Assembly: GCF_000717645.1 (NCBI RefSeq)
Contig: NZ_JNZZ01000018.1
Span: forward strand, 62,001 to 126,000
Origin: Streptomyces californicus
GTDB lineage: Bacteria; Actinomycetota; Actinomycetes; Streptomycetales; Streptomycetaceae
Direction of reading: 5' to 3'
DNA: 64,000 bases
Shown here: one piece after another, positions 45,434 to 54,804 of the stretch
Position numbering within the stretch: the first letter of the stretch is position 1
Layout: every line of letters begins with the position of its first letter
Translations under genes and position numbers: made by a program
Notes under the pieces: generated by a model
What the model was told of the DNA's origin: nothing
What the model saw: only the letters and a program-made list of their open reading frames with translations
Databases searched by the model: none

Positions 45434-46972
45434 TTACCAGCGCACCGCGTCCAGCGCGTCGACCACTCCGGCCCCGTAGAAGCCGTTGTAGCTCTTGCCG
45501 CCCTCGCAGACCGCGTCGATGACGCCGTCCCCGTTGATGTCGTACGGCTCACCGCACGCCTTGGCGTCCGCCTCCACCGTCAGCAGCGCCTTCACCGCGG
45601 CCGGCGGGGCGTAGGGGTGCTTCGACTTGATCAGCGCGACGACGCCCGCGACGTGCGGGGACGCCATCGACGTACCGGCCTTGTAGCCGTACCTGCCGCC
45701 GGGCAGCGTGGAGAGGATCAGGCCGTTGACGGCGGGCGGCTCGGGCGTCTGGTAGATCGTCGAGTCACCGCCCGGGGCCGCCACGTCGATGACGCCCCTG
45801 CCGTAGTTCGAGTACGAGGACTTGAGGCCCTTCGCGCCCGTGGCGGAGACCGTCACGACGCCCGGCAGCATGGTCGGGATGTCCGGGCACGCGCTCGGGT
45901 CGACCGTCCGCGTGACCGTCTCGGAGTCGTTCGGGCTGGTGGTGTCCTCGATCGCGTCGGACGCCAGGTCCTGGCGGGAGTTCCCCGCCGCCGCGACGTT
46001 GACCGTGCCCTTGCGCTCCGCGTACTTCACGGCGCGGGTGAGGGCGTCGACCAGCGCGCCCTGGTCCGGGTCGTTCTTGCAGTTGAACAGCCACGGGTCG
46101 GTGTAGTAGCTGTTGTTGGTCACCTCGACGCCGTGCTCGGCGGCCCAGAGGAACCCGCAGACGACGGCCTCGGTGTAGAAGAACCCGTCCGGGTTGGACA
46201 CCTTGATGCCCGACACCTTGACGCCCGGGGCGACGCCGGTGACGCCGACGCCGTTCTTCGCGGCGGCGATGGTGCCCGCCACATGGGTGCCGTGGTCGCT
46301 CTCGCCCGCCGCCGGGCGCCAGGAGCCGGCGGTGGTGTCCGGAGCGCCCGACACGCAGTTGGCCGAGGCGCGGCTGTCGAAGTTGGGGGCCAGGTCCGGG
46401 TGGGTGTCGTCGACGCCCGTGTCGATGACGGCGACCGTCACCTTCTTCGACCCCAGCGACTTCTTGTGCGCCTGGTCCGCCTTGATCGCGGGCAGCGACC
46501 ACTGGAGCGGCTCCAGCGGGTCCTCGTCGGCCTTCGCGTCCGCGGCGGCGGCCGCCGCCTGCTCGGCGGTGAGCGGCTCCGCTATCGAGCCGACGTCCTT
46601 GGTGGCCTGCGGCACGATCGGGTTCGTCCGGGTCGCGCCCGCCGACTCCACGCCGCGGACGCGGCGGATCGTTTCGCCGAACGCCGGGTTCTGCGAGTGG
46701 ACGACGATGACGCCGATCTGCTCGTAGGCGATGACGACTGTGCCACCGGCCTTGGCGATCGCCTTCTCGACGTCCTTGACGGTGCTGTGGCCGCCCCGCG
46801 TGTTGACCACGTAGGACAGCTTCGGACCGTCGGTCCGCACGCTCGCGGAAGCCGGCTCGCCGGTGGGCGCCGCCGTGGCCGTCGCCGTCGGCAGGAAGCC
46901 GAGCGAGGCCGTCAGCGCGAGTCCGACGGGAACCGCGAGTGCGCGGGTCCGTCTCGATGACAGATGAGCCAT
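45434..46972 (-). CDS. Secreted S8 family serine peptidase (subtilisin)
   Basis: 512 residues. A signal peptide (RALAVPVGLALTASLGFLPT, cleaved after TATA-A near 35), an inhibitor-like propeptide to about 150, and the subtilisin domain with D184 (VIDTGVDDTHPDL), H227 (DHGTHVAGTIAA) and S435 (GTSMASPHVAG). The end has DINGDGVIDAV, a dockerin-like calcium loop. Exported to digest protein or process surface proteins. ATG 46972 has GTGGAG upstream. An inverted repeat lies in its leader. Confidence 0.95.
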   Translation of the reverse strand: MAHLSSRRTRALAVPVGLALTASLGFLPTATATAAPTGEPASASVRTDGPKLSYVVNTRGGHSTVKDVEKAIAKAGGTVVIAYEQIGVIVVHSQNPAFGETIRRVRGVESAGATRTNPIVPQATKDVGSIAEPLTAEQAAAAAADAKADEDPLEPLQWSLPAIKADQAHKKSLGSKKVTVAVIDTGVDDTHPDLAPNFDSRASANCVSGAPDTTAGSWRPAAGESDHGTHVAGTIAAAKNGVGVTGVAPGVKVSGIKVSNPDGFFYTEAVVCGFLWAAEHGVEVTNNSYYTDPWLFNCKNDPDQGALVDALTRAVKYAERKGTVNVAAAGNSRQDLASDAIEDTTSPNDSETVTRTVDPSACPDIPTMLPGVVTVSATGAKGLKSSYSNYGRGVIDVAAPGGDSTIYQTPEPPAVNGLILSTLPGGRYGYKAGTSMASPHVAGVVALIKSKHPYAPPAAVKALLTVEADAKACGEPYDINGDGVIDAVCEGGKSYNGFYGAGVVDALDAVRW

Positions 46973-46998
46973 GGGTTCTCCACATCATCCGTGCCGAA

Positions 46999-47025
46999 CG
47001 ACCGGACACCTGGCGTGTTCGGTCG
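46999..47025 (-). promoter_or_regulatory. Inverted repeat upstream of the subtilisin gene
   Basis: CGACCGGACAC (46999-47009) and GTGTTCGGTCG (47015-47025) are 11-base arms with one G/T wobble and a five-base spacer, 27 bp before the ATG. It may be an operator or a leader hairpin. The rest of the 353-bp divergent gap to 47325 shows a duplicated GAGAAGGCGAAA (47161-47172, 47184-47195) and no gene. Confidence 0.5.
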
Positions 47026-47325
47026 CGTACATGACGAGTGAAGCTATCGCCGATCATCCCGGCGCATCAACGTTTCCGGGCAAGTGAGTTCGAAGAGTGA
47101 CTGATGCGGCCGAACGCGAACGGGTGACGCCGAGGCGACCGGACGGGCCGCGACGCCCCCGAGAAGGCGAAACACCCCGCGGCGAGAAGGCGAAAGACGC
47201 GGTGAACCGCTTCGTCACGCCCTCCGTGCCGTTGTCCAGGAGGCACATCACCGTCCCCCGGTAACGAGGCTTCCTTGACACCCACCGCACCCCAGCCCAC
47301 CGCACCCGCGTCGCGAGGAGAATCC

Positions 47326-47691
47326 GTGGCTACCGATGCACCGCCGCCCGAGGGCACATCGCCCGGCGGACCCGCCCAGCCCACCACCGAGGCGTTCGTC
47401 GCGATGCAGGCGAGCCCGGAATTCGCCGACCTCCGCCGCTCCCACCGGTCCTTCGCCTTCCCGCTGACCATCGCGTTCGTGACCTGGTACCTGCTGTACG
47501 TCCTGCTCTGCAACTACGCGGGCGGGTTCATGGCCACCAAGGTCGTCGGCAACATCAACATGGCGCTCGTCCTCGGCCTCGCCCAGTTCGCCACCACCTT
47601 CCTCATCGCCTGGCTCTACTCGCGGCACGCCGCCACCAAGCTCGACCCGAAGGCCGAAGCGATCAAGTCCCGTATGGAGGCCGACGTATGA
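47326..47691 (+). CDS. DUF485 membrane protein, partner of acetate symporter
   Basis: 121 residues. A disordered Pro/Thr N-terminus, RRSHRSFAFPLTIAFVTWYL and VLGLAQFATTFLIAWLYSRH forming two membrane helices, and a charged C-terminus. DUF485 proteins are normally encoded just before ActP-type symporters, as here. GTG 47326 has GAGGAG seven bases upstream. Its stop overlaps the next ATG (ATGA). Confidence 0.9.
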   Translation: MATDAPPPEGTSPGGPAQPTTEAFVAMQASPEFADLRRSHRSFAFPLTIAFVTWYLLYVLLCNYAGGFMATKVVGNINMALVLGLAQFATTFLIAWLYSRHAATKLDPKAEAIKSRMEADV

Positions 47692-49331
47692 GCGCCGCCC
47701 ACACCCTCCACCCCGCCGTCCAGCTCGCCGCCACCGAGGGGGCGAGCGAGCACCGGCCGCTGATCATCACCCTGTTCGCCGCCTTCGTCGTGGCGACCCT
47801 CTTCATCACCGTCTGGGCCGGCCGCCAGACCAAGAGCGCCTCCGACTTCTACGCGGGAGGCCGCCAGTTCACCGGATTCCAGAACGGACTCGCGGTCTCC
47901 GGCGACTACATGTCCGCCGCGTCCTTCCTCGGCATCGCCGGAGCCATCGCCCTCTTCGGCTACGACGGCTTCCTCTACTCCATCGGCTTCCTGGTCGCCT
48001 GGCTCGTCGCCCTGCTCCTGGTCGCCGAACCGCTGCGCAACTCCGGCCGCTACACCATGGGCGACGTCCTCGCCTACCGGATGCGCCAGCGCCCCGTCCG
48101 CACCGCCGCCGGCACCTCCACGATCGTCGTCTCGATCTTCTACCTGCTGGCTCAGATGGCCGGCGCGGGCGTCCTCGTCTCGCTGCTGCTCGGCATCACC
48201 AGCGACGCCGGGAAGATCCTGATCGTCGCCCTGGTCGGCGTGCTCATGATCCTCTACGTCACCATCGGCGGCATGAAGGGCACCACCTGGGTGCAGATGG
48301 TCAAGGCCGTCCTGCTCATCGCGGGCACCCTGCTCATCACCTTCCTGATCCTGCTGAAGTTCAACTTCAACATCTCCGACCTGCTCGGCACCGCCGCCAG
48401 CAACAGCGGCAAGGGCGCGGCCTTCCTGGAGCCCGGTCTGAAGTACGGCGCCACCGGCGTCTCCAAGCTGGACTTCATCTCGCTCGGCATCGCCCTGGTC
48501 CTCGGCACCGCCGGACTGCCGCACATCCTGATCCGCTTCTACACGGTGCCCACCGCCAAGGCCGCCCGTAAGTCCGTGAACTGGGCGATCGGCATCATCG
48601 GCGCCTTCTACCTGATGACGATCGTGCTCGGCTTCGGCGCCGCCGCGATCCTCAAGCCCGGCGACATCATCGCCTCCAACAAGGCGGGCAACACCGCGGC
48701 GCCGCTCGCCGCACTGGAGATCGGCGGCGGCTCCGGATCCACCGGCGGCGCCATCCTCCTCGCGGTGATCTCCGCCGTCGCCTTCGCCACCATCCTGGCC
48801 GTCGTCGCCGGACTCACCCTCGCCTCCTCCTCGTCCTTCGCCCACGACATCTACGCCAACGTCATCCGCAAGGGACAGGCCACCGAGAAGGAGGAGGTCC
48901 GCGCCGCGCGCTGGGCCACCGTCGCCATCGGCATCGTCTCCATCGCGCTGGGCGCCCTCGCCCGCGACCTCAATGTCGCCGGACTCGTCGCCCTGGCCTT
49001 CGCGGTCGCCGCCTCCGCCAACCTGCCGACGATCCTCTACAGCCTCTTCTGGAAGCGGTTCACCACCACCGGGGCCCTCTGGTCCATCTACGGAGGTCTC
49101 GCCTCCTCCGTCCTGCTGGTGCTGTTCTCGCCGGTCGTCTCCTCCAAGCCGACCTCGATGTTCCCCGACGTCGACTTCGCCTGGTTCCCGCTGGAGAACC
49201 CCGGCCTGATCTCGATCCCGCTCGGCTTCCTGCTCGGCTGGATCGGATCGCTGCTCTCCAAGGAGAAGCCCGACGCCGACAAGTACGCCGAGCTGGAGGT
49301 CAAGTCCCTCACCGGCATCGGGGCCCACTGA
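47688..49331 (+). CDS. actP: Cation/acetate symporter, solute:sodium symporter family
   Basis: 547 residues with about 13 helices. SSS signatures are SASDFYAGGRQFTGFQNGLA, GDYMSAASFLGIAGAIAL and the sodium-site region AEPLRNSGRYTMGDVLAYRM. SMKGTTWVQ-type segment (IGGMKGTTWVQMVKAVLL) is typical of ActP. It imports acetate or related monocarboxylates with Na+. It follows DUF485 with a four-base overlap and is closed by two hairpins. Confidence 0.92.
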   Translation: MSAAHTLHPAVQLAATEGASEHRPLIITLFAAFVVATLFITVWAGRQTKSASDFYAGGRQFTGFQNGLAVSGDYMSAASFLGIAGAIALFGYDGFLYSIGFLVAWLVALLLVAEPLRNSGRYTMGDVLAYRMRQRPVRTAAGTSTIVVSIFYLLAQMAGAGVLVSLLLGITSDAGKILIVALVGVLMILYVTIGGMKGTTWVQMVKAVLLIAGTLLITFLILLKFNFNISDLLGTAASNSGKGAAFLEPGLKYGATGVSKLDFISLGIALVLGTAGLPHILIRFYTVPTAKAARKSVNWAIGIIGAFYLMTIVLGFGAAAILKPGDIIASNKAGNTAAPLAALEIGGGSGSTGGAILLAVISAVAFATILAVVAGLTLASSSSFAHDIYANVIRKGQATEKEEVRAARWATVAIGIVSIALGALARDLNVAGLVALAFAVAASANLPTILYSLFWKRFTTTGALWSIYGGLASSVLLVLFSPVVSSKPTSMFPDVDFAWFPLENPGLISIPLGFLLGWIGSLLSKEKPDADKYAELEVKSLTGIGAH

Positions 49332-49346
49332 CGGACCCGACGGCGA

Positions 49347-49367
49347 CCCCGGCACCGGGGCGCTTTT
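49347..49367 (+). terminator. Intrinsic terminator after actP
   Basis: CCCCG (49347-49351) and CGGGG (49356-49360), followed by CG and CTTTTT, give a hairpin with a T run 15 bases after the stop. Confidence 0.7.
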
Positions 49368-49409
49368 TGGGGCGACGCCGGCGACGTCTCGGCGCATCGC
49401 CCACCACCC

Positions 49410-49453
49410 GCGGCCGGGCCGCGTCGTAGGACCCTACGACGCGGCCCGGCCGC
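49410..49453. terminator. Perfect 20-bp stem-loop between actP and moaA
   Basis: The arms 49410-49429 (GCGGCCGGGCCGCGTCGTAG) and 49434-49453 are exact reverse complements around a GACC loop. It is the longest perfect stem in the window and backs up the first terminator. A TAGGCT -10 for moaA (49497-49502) lies 43 bp further on. Confidence 0.85.
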
Positions 49454-49557
49454 ACCTCGTGGCAAACGGGCCACGCCGATGTCACACGTCTCACGTAGGC
49501 TCGGGGGTGAGGGAAGAAACCGGAAAAGCGACAGCACCACCGGGGGAGGGACCCACC

Positions 49558-50547
49558 GTGCTCATCGACACCTACGACCGGGTCGCCACCGACCTGCGCG
49601 TGTCACTCACCGACAAGTGCAATCTGCGCTGCACCTACTGCATGCCGGAAGAGGGCCTGCAGTGGCTCGGCAAGAGCGAGCTGCTCTCCGACGACGAGAT
49701 CGTGCGCCTCATCCGCATCGCCGTCACCTCGCTCGGCATCACCGAGGTCCGCTTCACCGGCGGCGAGCCTCTGCTCCGCCCCGGCCTCGTCTCCATCGTC
49801 GAGCAGTGCGCCGCGCTCACCCCGCGCCCCCGCATGTCGCTCACGACCAACGGCATCGGCCTCAAGCGGACCGCCACCGCCCTCAAGGCGGCCGGACTCG
49901 ACCGGGTCAACGTCTCGCTGGACACCCTGCGCCCCGACGTCTTCAAGACCCTTACCCGCCGGGACCGCCACCAGGACGTACTGGACGGTCTCCGGGCCGC
50001 CCACGAGGCCGGACTCACCCCGGTGAAGGTCAACTCCGTCCTGATGCCGGGCCTCAACGACGACGAGGCCCCCGACCTGCTCGCCTGGGCCGTCGCCCAC
50101 GGGTACGAGCTCCGCTTCATCGAGCAGATGCCCCTCGACGCCCAGCACGGCTGGAAGCGCGACGGCATGATCACCGCCGGGGACATCCTCGCCTCGCTGC
50201 GCACCCGCTTCACCCTCACCCCCGAGGGTGACGAGACCCGCGGCTCCGCCCCCGCCGAGCGCTGGACCGTCGACGGCGGCCCGCACCGCGTCGGGGTGAT
50301 CGCCTCCGTCACCCGGCCGTTCTGCCGCGCCTGCGACCGCACCCGGCTCACCGCCGACGGCCAGGTCCGCACCTGCCTCTTCGCCCGCGAGGAGACCGAC
50401 CTGCGCGCAGCGCTGCGCGGGGAGGCGCCCGACGAGGAGATCGCCCGGCTCTGGAAGACGGCCATGTGGGGCAAGAAGGCGGGCTCCGGACTGGACGACC
50501 CGAGCTTCCTGCAGCCCGACCGCCCCATGTCCGCGATCGGCGGCTGA
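49558..50547 (+). CDS. moaA: GTP 3',8-cyclase MoaA
   Basis: 329 residues, radical SAM enzyme for the first step of molybdenum cofactor synthesis. N-terminal cluster cysteines C21, C25 and C28 in TDKCNLRCTYCMPEEGL; C-terminal cluster C256, C259 and C273 in FCRACDRTRLTADGQVRTC. The chain ends in the conserved IGG. GTG 49558 has GGAGGG eight bases upstream; earlier in-frame codons lack support. No other mo genes are in the window. Confidence 0.97.
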   Translation: MLIDTYDRVATDLRVSLTDKCNLRCTYCMPEEGLQWLGKSELLSDDEIVRLIRIAVTSLGITEVRFTGGEPLLRPGLVSIVEQCAALTPRPRMSLTTNGIGLKRTATALKAAGLDRVNVSLDTLRPDVFKTLTRRDRHQDVLDGLRAAHEAGLTPVKVNSVLMPGLNDDEAPDLLAWAVAHGYELRFIEQMPLDAQHGWKRDGMITAGDILASLRTRFTLTPEGDETRGSAPAERWTVDGGPHRVGVIASVTRPFCRACDRTRLTADGQVRTCLFAREETDLRAALRGEAPDEEIARLWKTAMWGKKAGSGLDDPSFLQPDRPMSAIGG

Positions 50548-50579
50548 GGCGGCCGCCGTCCGCGACCGGCCACCGCGCC

Positions 50580-50843
50580 TCAGGCCCGCGGACCCGCCCC
50601 GGGGCCGTCCTCGGACTCCCAGTCCTTCAGCGTCACGACGTCCTTGAGGAAACCCCGTACGTCGAGGAACGAGGACAGGTGCTCTCGGTGCTCGTCGCAG
50701 GCTAGCCAGGTCTTGCGCCGCTCCGGCGTGTGCAGCTTGGGGTTGTTCCAGGCGAGCACCCACACGGCTTCGGCCCGGCACCCCTTGGCGGAGCAGACCG
50801 GGGCGCCGGCGGGAGTCTCGGCGGACGTCTCGGGAAAGATCAC
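50580..50843 (-). CDS. Small CxxxxC zinc-finger-like hypothetical protein
   Basis: 87 residues. PVCSAKGCRAEAVWVLAWNN followed by WLACDEHREHLSSFLDVRGF places two cysteines, then Cys and His, in a probable zinc knuckle. The rest is hydrophilic and ends in GPGAGPRA. GTG 50843 starts VIFPETSAETPAG. This is a recurring actinobacterial protein of unknown function, convergent with moaA. No role can be given. Confidence 0.8.
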   Translation of the reverse strand: MIFPETSAETPAGAPVCSAKGCRAEAVWVLAWNNPKLHTPERRKTWLACDEHREHLSSFLDVRGFLKDVVTLKDWESEDGPGAGPRA

Positions 50844-50927
50844 GCGTCCCAGCCTAAGCCAGACGCCTCACCGCTGACCGACCCCTGCCCGGCCAGGAAA
50901 CACGCCCCCTGCCCGGCCATGAAAAAA

Positions 50928-50965
50928 CGACGCCGGGCAGCCACGGGGGGAGCTGCCCGGCGTCG
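50928..50965 (-). terminator. Intrinsic terminator of the DUF3099 gene
   Basis: On the minus strand CGACGCCGGGCAGC and GCTGCCCGGCGTCG form a perfect 14-bp stem around a ten-base loop, followed directly by six T (the A run 50922-50927 on plus). It is the clearest classical terminator in the window, 120 bases past the DUF3099 stop. Confidence 0.9.
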
Positions 50966-51085
50966 GTCTGTCGCTCCGACGGGGGATGCGGAGCGTGAGG
51001 GAAGTATGTCACGGGGACCCGGGTGCGGTGCACCGGAACGTCATGATTGATCTGACCTTTTCCCGGCCCCGCGAGACGGGTGAGG

Positions 51086-51463
51086 TCAGGAGTGCCCCTG
51101 CGGCGGGGGAACCCGCCCCGACGCCCCGGCGGCGTCCCCGGCCTCCGCCGTGCCGGACACCGGCCCCGCCCCCAGAGCGGGCTGCATCGGCATCGCGACG
51201 AACGTCGTCGGCAGCGAAGTCGCGTTCTCCCGGCCCGCGTTGGCGATGACCACCGCGATGTACGGCAGCAGAACGCCCAGCACCAGCGCCACGATCGCCA
51301 CATGCCGCTCGACGTTCCACAGCACCGCGGCCAGCACCACCGACACCGTGCGCACCGACATCGAGATGACGTAGCGCCGCTGGCGGCCCCGGACGTCCTC
51401 CGTCAGCCCCTGACGGGCGCCCGTGATCCGAATGACCTCCGGACCCGCGTTCTTCCGCAGCAT
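51086..51463 (-). CDS. DUF3099 membrane protein
   Basis: 125 residues. N-terminal ITGARQGLTEDVRGRQRRYV is the DUF3099 signature. Two membrane helices follow (VRTVSVVLAAVLWNVERHVA, IVALVLGVLLPYIAVVIANA), then a disordered Ala/Gly/Pro tail. Function unknown, widespread in Streptomyces. ATG 51463 is chosen; the open frame upstream reads into the divergent promoter of the YeaQ-type gene. Confidence 0.88.
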   Translation of the reverse strand: MLRKNAGPEVIRITGARQGLTEDVRGRQRRYVISMSVRTVSVVLAAVLWNVERHVAIVALVLGVLLPYIAVVIANAGRENATSLPTTFVAMPMQPALGAGPVSGTAEAGDAAGASGRVPPPQGHS

Positions 51464-51663
51464 GCTCCACCACCCGATCTCGACACCGGACTTCCCGGGC
51501 CCGCGCTCGCTCCACGGTACGCCCGCCGCCCGCCGGACAGGAGACCGGGGCGCGCCTCCGGGTGAGCGCCGGCGTCCCCCGGACGGCCCAACCGGGCATG
51601 CGCCGCCCGAACGGCGGCCCAAGACTGGACGGACGCGCACTCCGCGCCGTACGAGGAGGCGAA

Positions 51664-51939
51664 ATGGGCTGGTTGTGGGCAATCATCGTGGGGCTGGTGC
51701 TCGGTGTCATCGCCAGAGCGATCCTGCCCGGCAAACAGGACATCCCGCTCTGGCTGACCGTCGTGTTCGGCATCCTCGGCAGCATCCTGGGCAATGCCGT
51801 CGCCGGCTGGATCGGCGTCGAGGACACCAAGGGCATCGACTGGATCCGCCATGTGCTGCAACTGGCGGGCGCCGTGGCGGTCGTCGCCGTCGGCGACATG
51901 GCCTGGCAGGCGATCCGGGGCAACCGGCGGAGAACCTGA
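51664..51939 (+). CDS. GlsB/YeaQ/YmgE family stress response membrane protein
   Basis: 91 residues with three hydrophobic helices: WLWAIIVGLVLGVIARAILP, LWLTVVFGILGSILGNAVAG and VLQLAGAVAVVAVGDMAWQA. The conserved GLxxGxxAxxxLPG pattern of transglycosylase-associated/YeaQ proteins is present. ATG 51664 has GAGGAGG four bases before. Typical general-stress membrane protein. Confidence 0.88.
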   Translation: MGWLWAIIVGLVLGVIARAILPGKQDIPLWLTVVFGILGSILGNAVAGWIGVEDTKGIDWIRHVLQLAGAVAVVAVGDMAWQAIRGNRRRT

Positions 51940-51958
51940 CCAGCCGCCCCCGGCACAG

Positions 51959-52000
51959 CGCCGCGGCCGGACACGTGTGGAAGCGTGTCCGGCCGCGGCG
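51959..52000. terminator. Bidirectional terminator between YeaQ-type gene and tyrS
   Basis: CGCCGCGGCCGGACACG (51959-51975) and CGTGTCCGGCCGCGGCG (51984-52000) are perfect 17-bp arms around TGTGGAAG. It sits between convergent genes. Confidence 0.85.
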
Positions 52001-52087
52001 TTCGCGTACGTGCGGTGCGTCGGCTGCCCGCCGCGGTACGGCGGACAGCGCCTCGGCGCCGGGTGCCCTGAGGGCAGGCGCCAGGGG

Positions 52088-53359
52088 TCAGCCGGCCGGG
52101 CGGACCTCCACGGCCGCCAGGTTCTTCTTGCCCCGGCGCAGCACCAGCCACCGCCCGTGCAGCAGCTCGCCGGCCTCCGGGGCGGCCTCGCCGTCGACGA
52201 CCTTCACGTTGTTCACGTAGGCGCCGCCCTCCTTGACCGTGCGCCGGGCCCCCGACTTGCTGGGCGCCAGACCGACCTCCACCAGGAGATCGACCAGCGG
52301 GCCCAGCTCGGCCACCGCGGCGTGCGGCACCTCGGACAGGGCGGCGCTCAGCGTCGCCTCGTCCAGCTCGGCCAGATCGCCCTGGCCGAACAGCGCCTTC
52401 GACGCCGCGATCACGGCCGCGCACTGCGCGCCGCCGTGCACCAGCGTCGTCAGCTCCTCGGCCAGCGCGCGCTGCGCGGACCGCGCCTGCGGCCGCTCCT
52501 CCGTCAGCTTCTCCAGCTCCTCCAGCTCCTCACGGCTCCTGAAGCTGAGGATGCGCAGGTAGCGCGAGACGTCCCGGTCGTCCACGTTCAGCCAGAACTG
52601 GTAGAACGCGTACGGCGTCGTCATCTCCGGGTCGAGCCAGACGGCGCCGCTCTCCGACTTGCCGAACTTCGTCCCGTCCGCCTTCGTCATCAGCGGCGTC
52701 GCCAGCGCGTGCACGACGGCGCCCGGCTCCAGGCGGTGGATGAGGTCGATGCCCGCGGTGAGGTTGCCCCACTGGTCGCTGCCGCCCTGCTGGAGGGTGC
52801 AGCCGTGTCGGCGGTACAGCTCCAGGAAGTCCATGCCCTGGAGGAGCTGGTAGCTGAACTCGGTGTAGCTGATGCCCTCCTGCGACTCCAGCCGCCGGGC
52901 GACCGAGTCCTTGGTGAGCATCTTGTTGACCCGGAAGTGCTTGCCGATGTCCCGCAGGAACTCGATCGCGGACATGCCCGCGGTCCAGTCCAGGTTGTTG
53001 ACCATCGTCGCCGCGTTCGGGCCCTCGAAGGTGAGGAAGGGCTCGATCTGCCTGCGCAGCCGCCCCACCCAGGCGGCGATGGTCTCCGGGTCGTTCAGCG
53101 TCCGCTCGGCGGTGGGCCGCGGGTCGCCGATCTGCCCCGTGGCCCCGCCGACCAGCGCGAGCGGCTTCAGCCCGGCCTGCTGGAGCCGCCGCATGGTGAG
53201 CACCTGCACCAGGTGCCCCACGTGCAGGCTGGCCGCGGTCGGGTCGAAGCCGCAATAGAAGGTGACGGGACCGTCCGCGAGAGCCTTGCGCAATGCGTCC
53301 TCGTCAGTGGACTGGGCGAACAGCCCGCGCCACTTCAGCTCGTCGACGATGTCCGTCAC
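52088..53359 (-). CDS. tyrS: Tyrosine-tRNA ligase
   Basis: 423 residues, class I synthetase of the bacterial TyrRS type. HIGH motif as HVGH at 46-49 ([12 protein letters not shown]), KMSKS as KFGKS near residue 232 ([16 protein letters not shown]), and a C-terminal S4 RNA-binding domain ending [11 protein letters not shown]. Residues Y/CGFDPTA and the late GSDQWGN form the tyrosyl-adenylate site. GTG 53359 starts [12 protein letters not shown]. No T-box is visible upstream. Confidence 0.97.
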   Translation of the reverse strand: MTDIVDELKWRGLFAQSTDEDALRKALADGPVTFYCGFDPTAASLHVGHLVQVLTMRRLQQAGLKPLALVGGATGQIGDPRPTAERTLNDPETIAAWVGRLRRQIEPFLTFEGPNAATMVNNLDWTAGMSAIEFLRDIGKHFRVNKMLTKDSVARRLESQEGISYTEFSYQLLQGMDFLELYRRHGCTLQQGGSDQWGNLTAGIDLIHRLEPGAVVHALATPLMTKADGTKFGKSESGAVWLDPEMTTPYAFYQFWLNVDDRDVSRYLRILSFRSREELEELEKLTEERPQARSAQRALAEELTTLVHGGAQCAAVIAASKALFGQGDLAELDEATLSAALSEVPHAAVAELGPLVDLLVEVGLAPSKSGARRTVKEGGAYVNNVKVVDGEAAPEAGELLHGRWLVLRRGKKNLAAVEVRPAG

Positions 53360-53409
53360 GGTTCCGGTGCTCCTTATGCCTGGTAGGTGTACGGATCAGT
53401 CTAGGCGGG

Positions 53410-54804
53410 TCACACGCCCGGGCTGACCGAGCTCATGTTGAAGTCCGGGACGCGCAGTGCCGGCATCGCCGCCCGGGTGAACCAGTCGCCCCACTCGCGC
53501 GGCAGCGTCCGCTCCGTACGCCCGGCCTCCGAGGCCCGCGACAGCAGGTCCACCGGCGACTCGTTGAACCGGAAGTTGTTCACCTCGCCGACGACCTCGC
53601 CGTCCTCGACCAGATACACGCCGTCCCGGGTCAGCCCGGTCAGCAGCAGCGTCGCCGGGTCCACCTCGCGGATGTACCAGAGGCAGGTCAGCAGCAGCGC
53701 CCGCCCGGTGGTCGCGGCGACCATCTCCTCCAGCGTCCGCTCGCCGCCGCCCTCCAGCAGCAGGTTGTCGACGGCCGGGGCGACCGGGAGCCCGGTCAGC
53801 CCCGCCGAGTGCCGGGTCGTCGTCAGCCGTTCCAGCCTCCCCTCCCGGACCCAGTCCGTCGACGCCAGCGGCAGCCCGTTGTCGAAGACGGAGCCGCTGT
53901 CGCCGGAGGAGTGCGCGATCACGAACGGGGCCGACTCCAGGCCCGGCGCGTACGGATCGCTGCGCAGGGTGAGCGGCAGCGGCGAGAGCGTCTCGCCCAG
54001 CCGCGTGCCGCCGCCCGGCGTCGAGAACACCGTCCGGCCCTCCACCGCGTCCCGCGCGGTCGACGACCAGAACTGGTAGATCAGCAGATCCGCCACCGCG
54101 GTCGGCGGCAGCAGCGTCTCGTACCGCCCGGCGGGCAGCTCGACCCGCCGCTCCGCCCAGCGCAGCCGCCGCGCCAGCTCCGCGTCCATCGCCGCCGGGT
54201 CGACGTCCGTGAAGTCCCGGGTGGCGCGGCCCGCCCACGCGGAGCGCGTACGGTCCGGCGACTTCGCGTTCAGCTCCAGCGTCCCGTTCGGCTGGTCGTG
54301 GCGCAGCCGCAGCCCCGTGGACGTCCCCAGATAGGTGGAGGTCATCTCGTGATGGGCGAAGCCGTACAGCTCGCGCCCCCCGGACCGGGCGCGGGCGAAG
54401 GCGTCGCCGAGCGCCGGGGCGAAGCCCGCGAAGACCTCGGAGCCGGTCTCGGCGGGCGCGTCCGTGAAGTCGGGGGAGGAGGGCACCCCGCTCACCAGCG
54501 GCTGCGCGTCCTCCGCCGGGCCCGCGCCCCGGGCCGCCGCCTCGGCGGCCCGTACCAGCGGCTCCAGCTCCTCGGAGGTCACGGCGGACCGGGAGACGAC
54601 GCCCGACGCCGTCCCCCGCGCCCCGTCCGCGGTCGCGACGACCGTGAGGGTACGGCCCCGGGTCACGCCGTTCGTGGTGAGCGCGTTGCCCGCCCAGCGC
54701 AGGTTGGCCGAGGACTGCTCGTCGGCGATGACCACCAGACCGTCCGTGGTGGACAGCTCCAGCGCCCGCTCGACGATCTCGTACGGCTTGCTGACGCGGC
54801 TCAT
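53410..54804 (-). CDS. TldD/PmbA family protein, TldE-type subunit
   Basis: 464 residues. TldD/PmbA fold without a HExxxH zinc motif, which marks it as the TldE/PmbA partner of the heterodimeric protease. Typical segments are LRWAGNALTTNGVTRGRTLT and the C-terminal GEVNNFRFNESPVDLLSRAS. ATG 54804 overlaps the stop of the TldD gene upstream by four bases, so the subunits are made together. Confidence 0.9.
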   Translation of the reverse strand: MSRVSKPYEIVERALELSTTDGLVVIADEQSSANLRWAGNALTTNGVTRGRTLTVVATADGARGTASGVVSRSAVTSEELEPLVRAAEAAARGAGPAEDAQPLVSGVPSSPDFTDAPAETGSEVFAGFAPALGDAFARARSGGRELYGFAHHEMTSTYLGTSTGLRLRHDQPNGTLELNAKSPDRTRSAWAGRATRDFTDVDPAAMDAELARRLRWAERRVELPAGRYETLLPPTAVADLLIYQFWSSTARDAVEGRTVFSTPGGGTRLGETLSPLPLTLRSDPYAPGLESAPFVIAHSSGDSGSVFDNGLPLASTDWVREGRLERLTTTRHSAGLTGLPVAPAVDNLLLEGGGERTLEEMVAATTGRALLLTCLWYIREVDPATLLLTGLTRDGVYLVEDGEVVGEVNNFRFNESPVDLLSRASEAGRTERTLPREWGDWFTRAAMPALRVPDFNMSSVSPGV

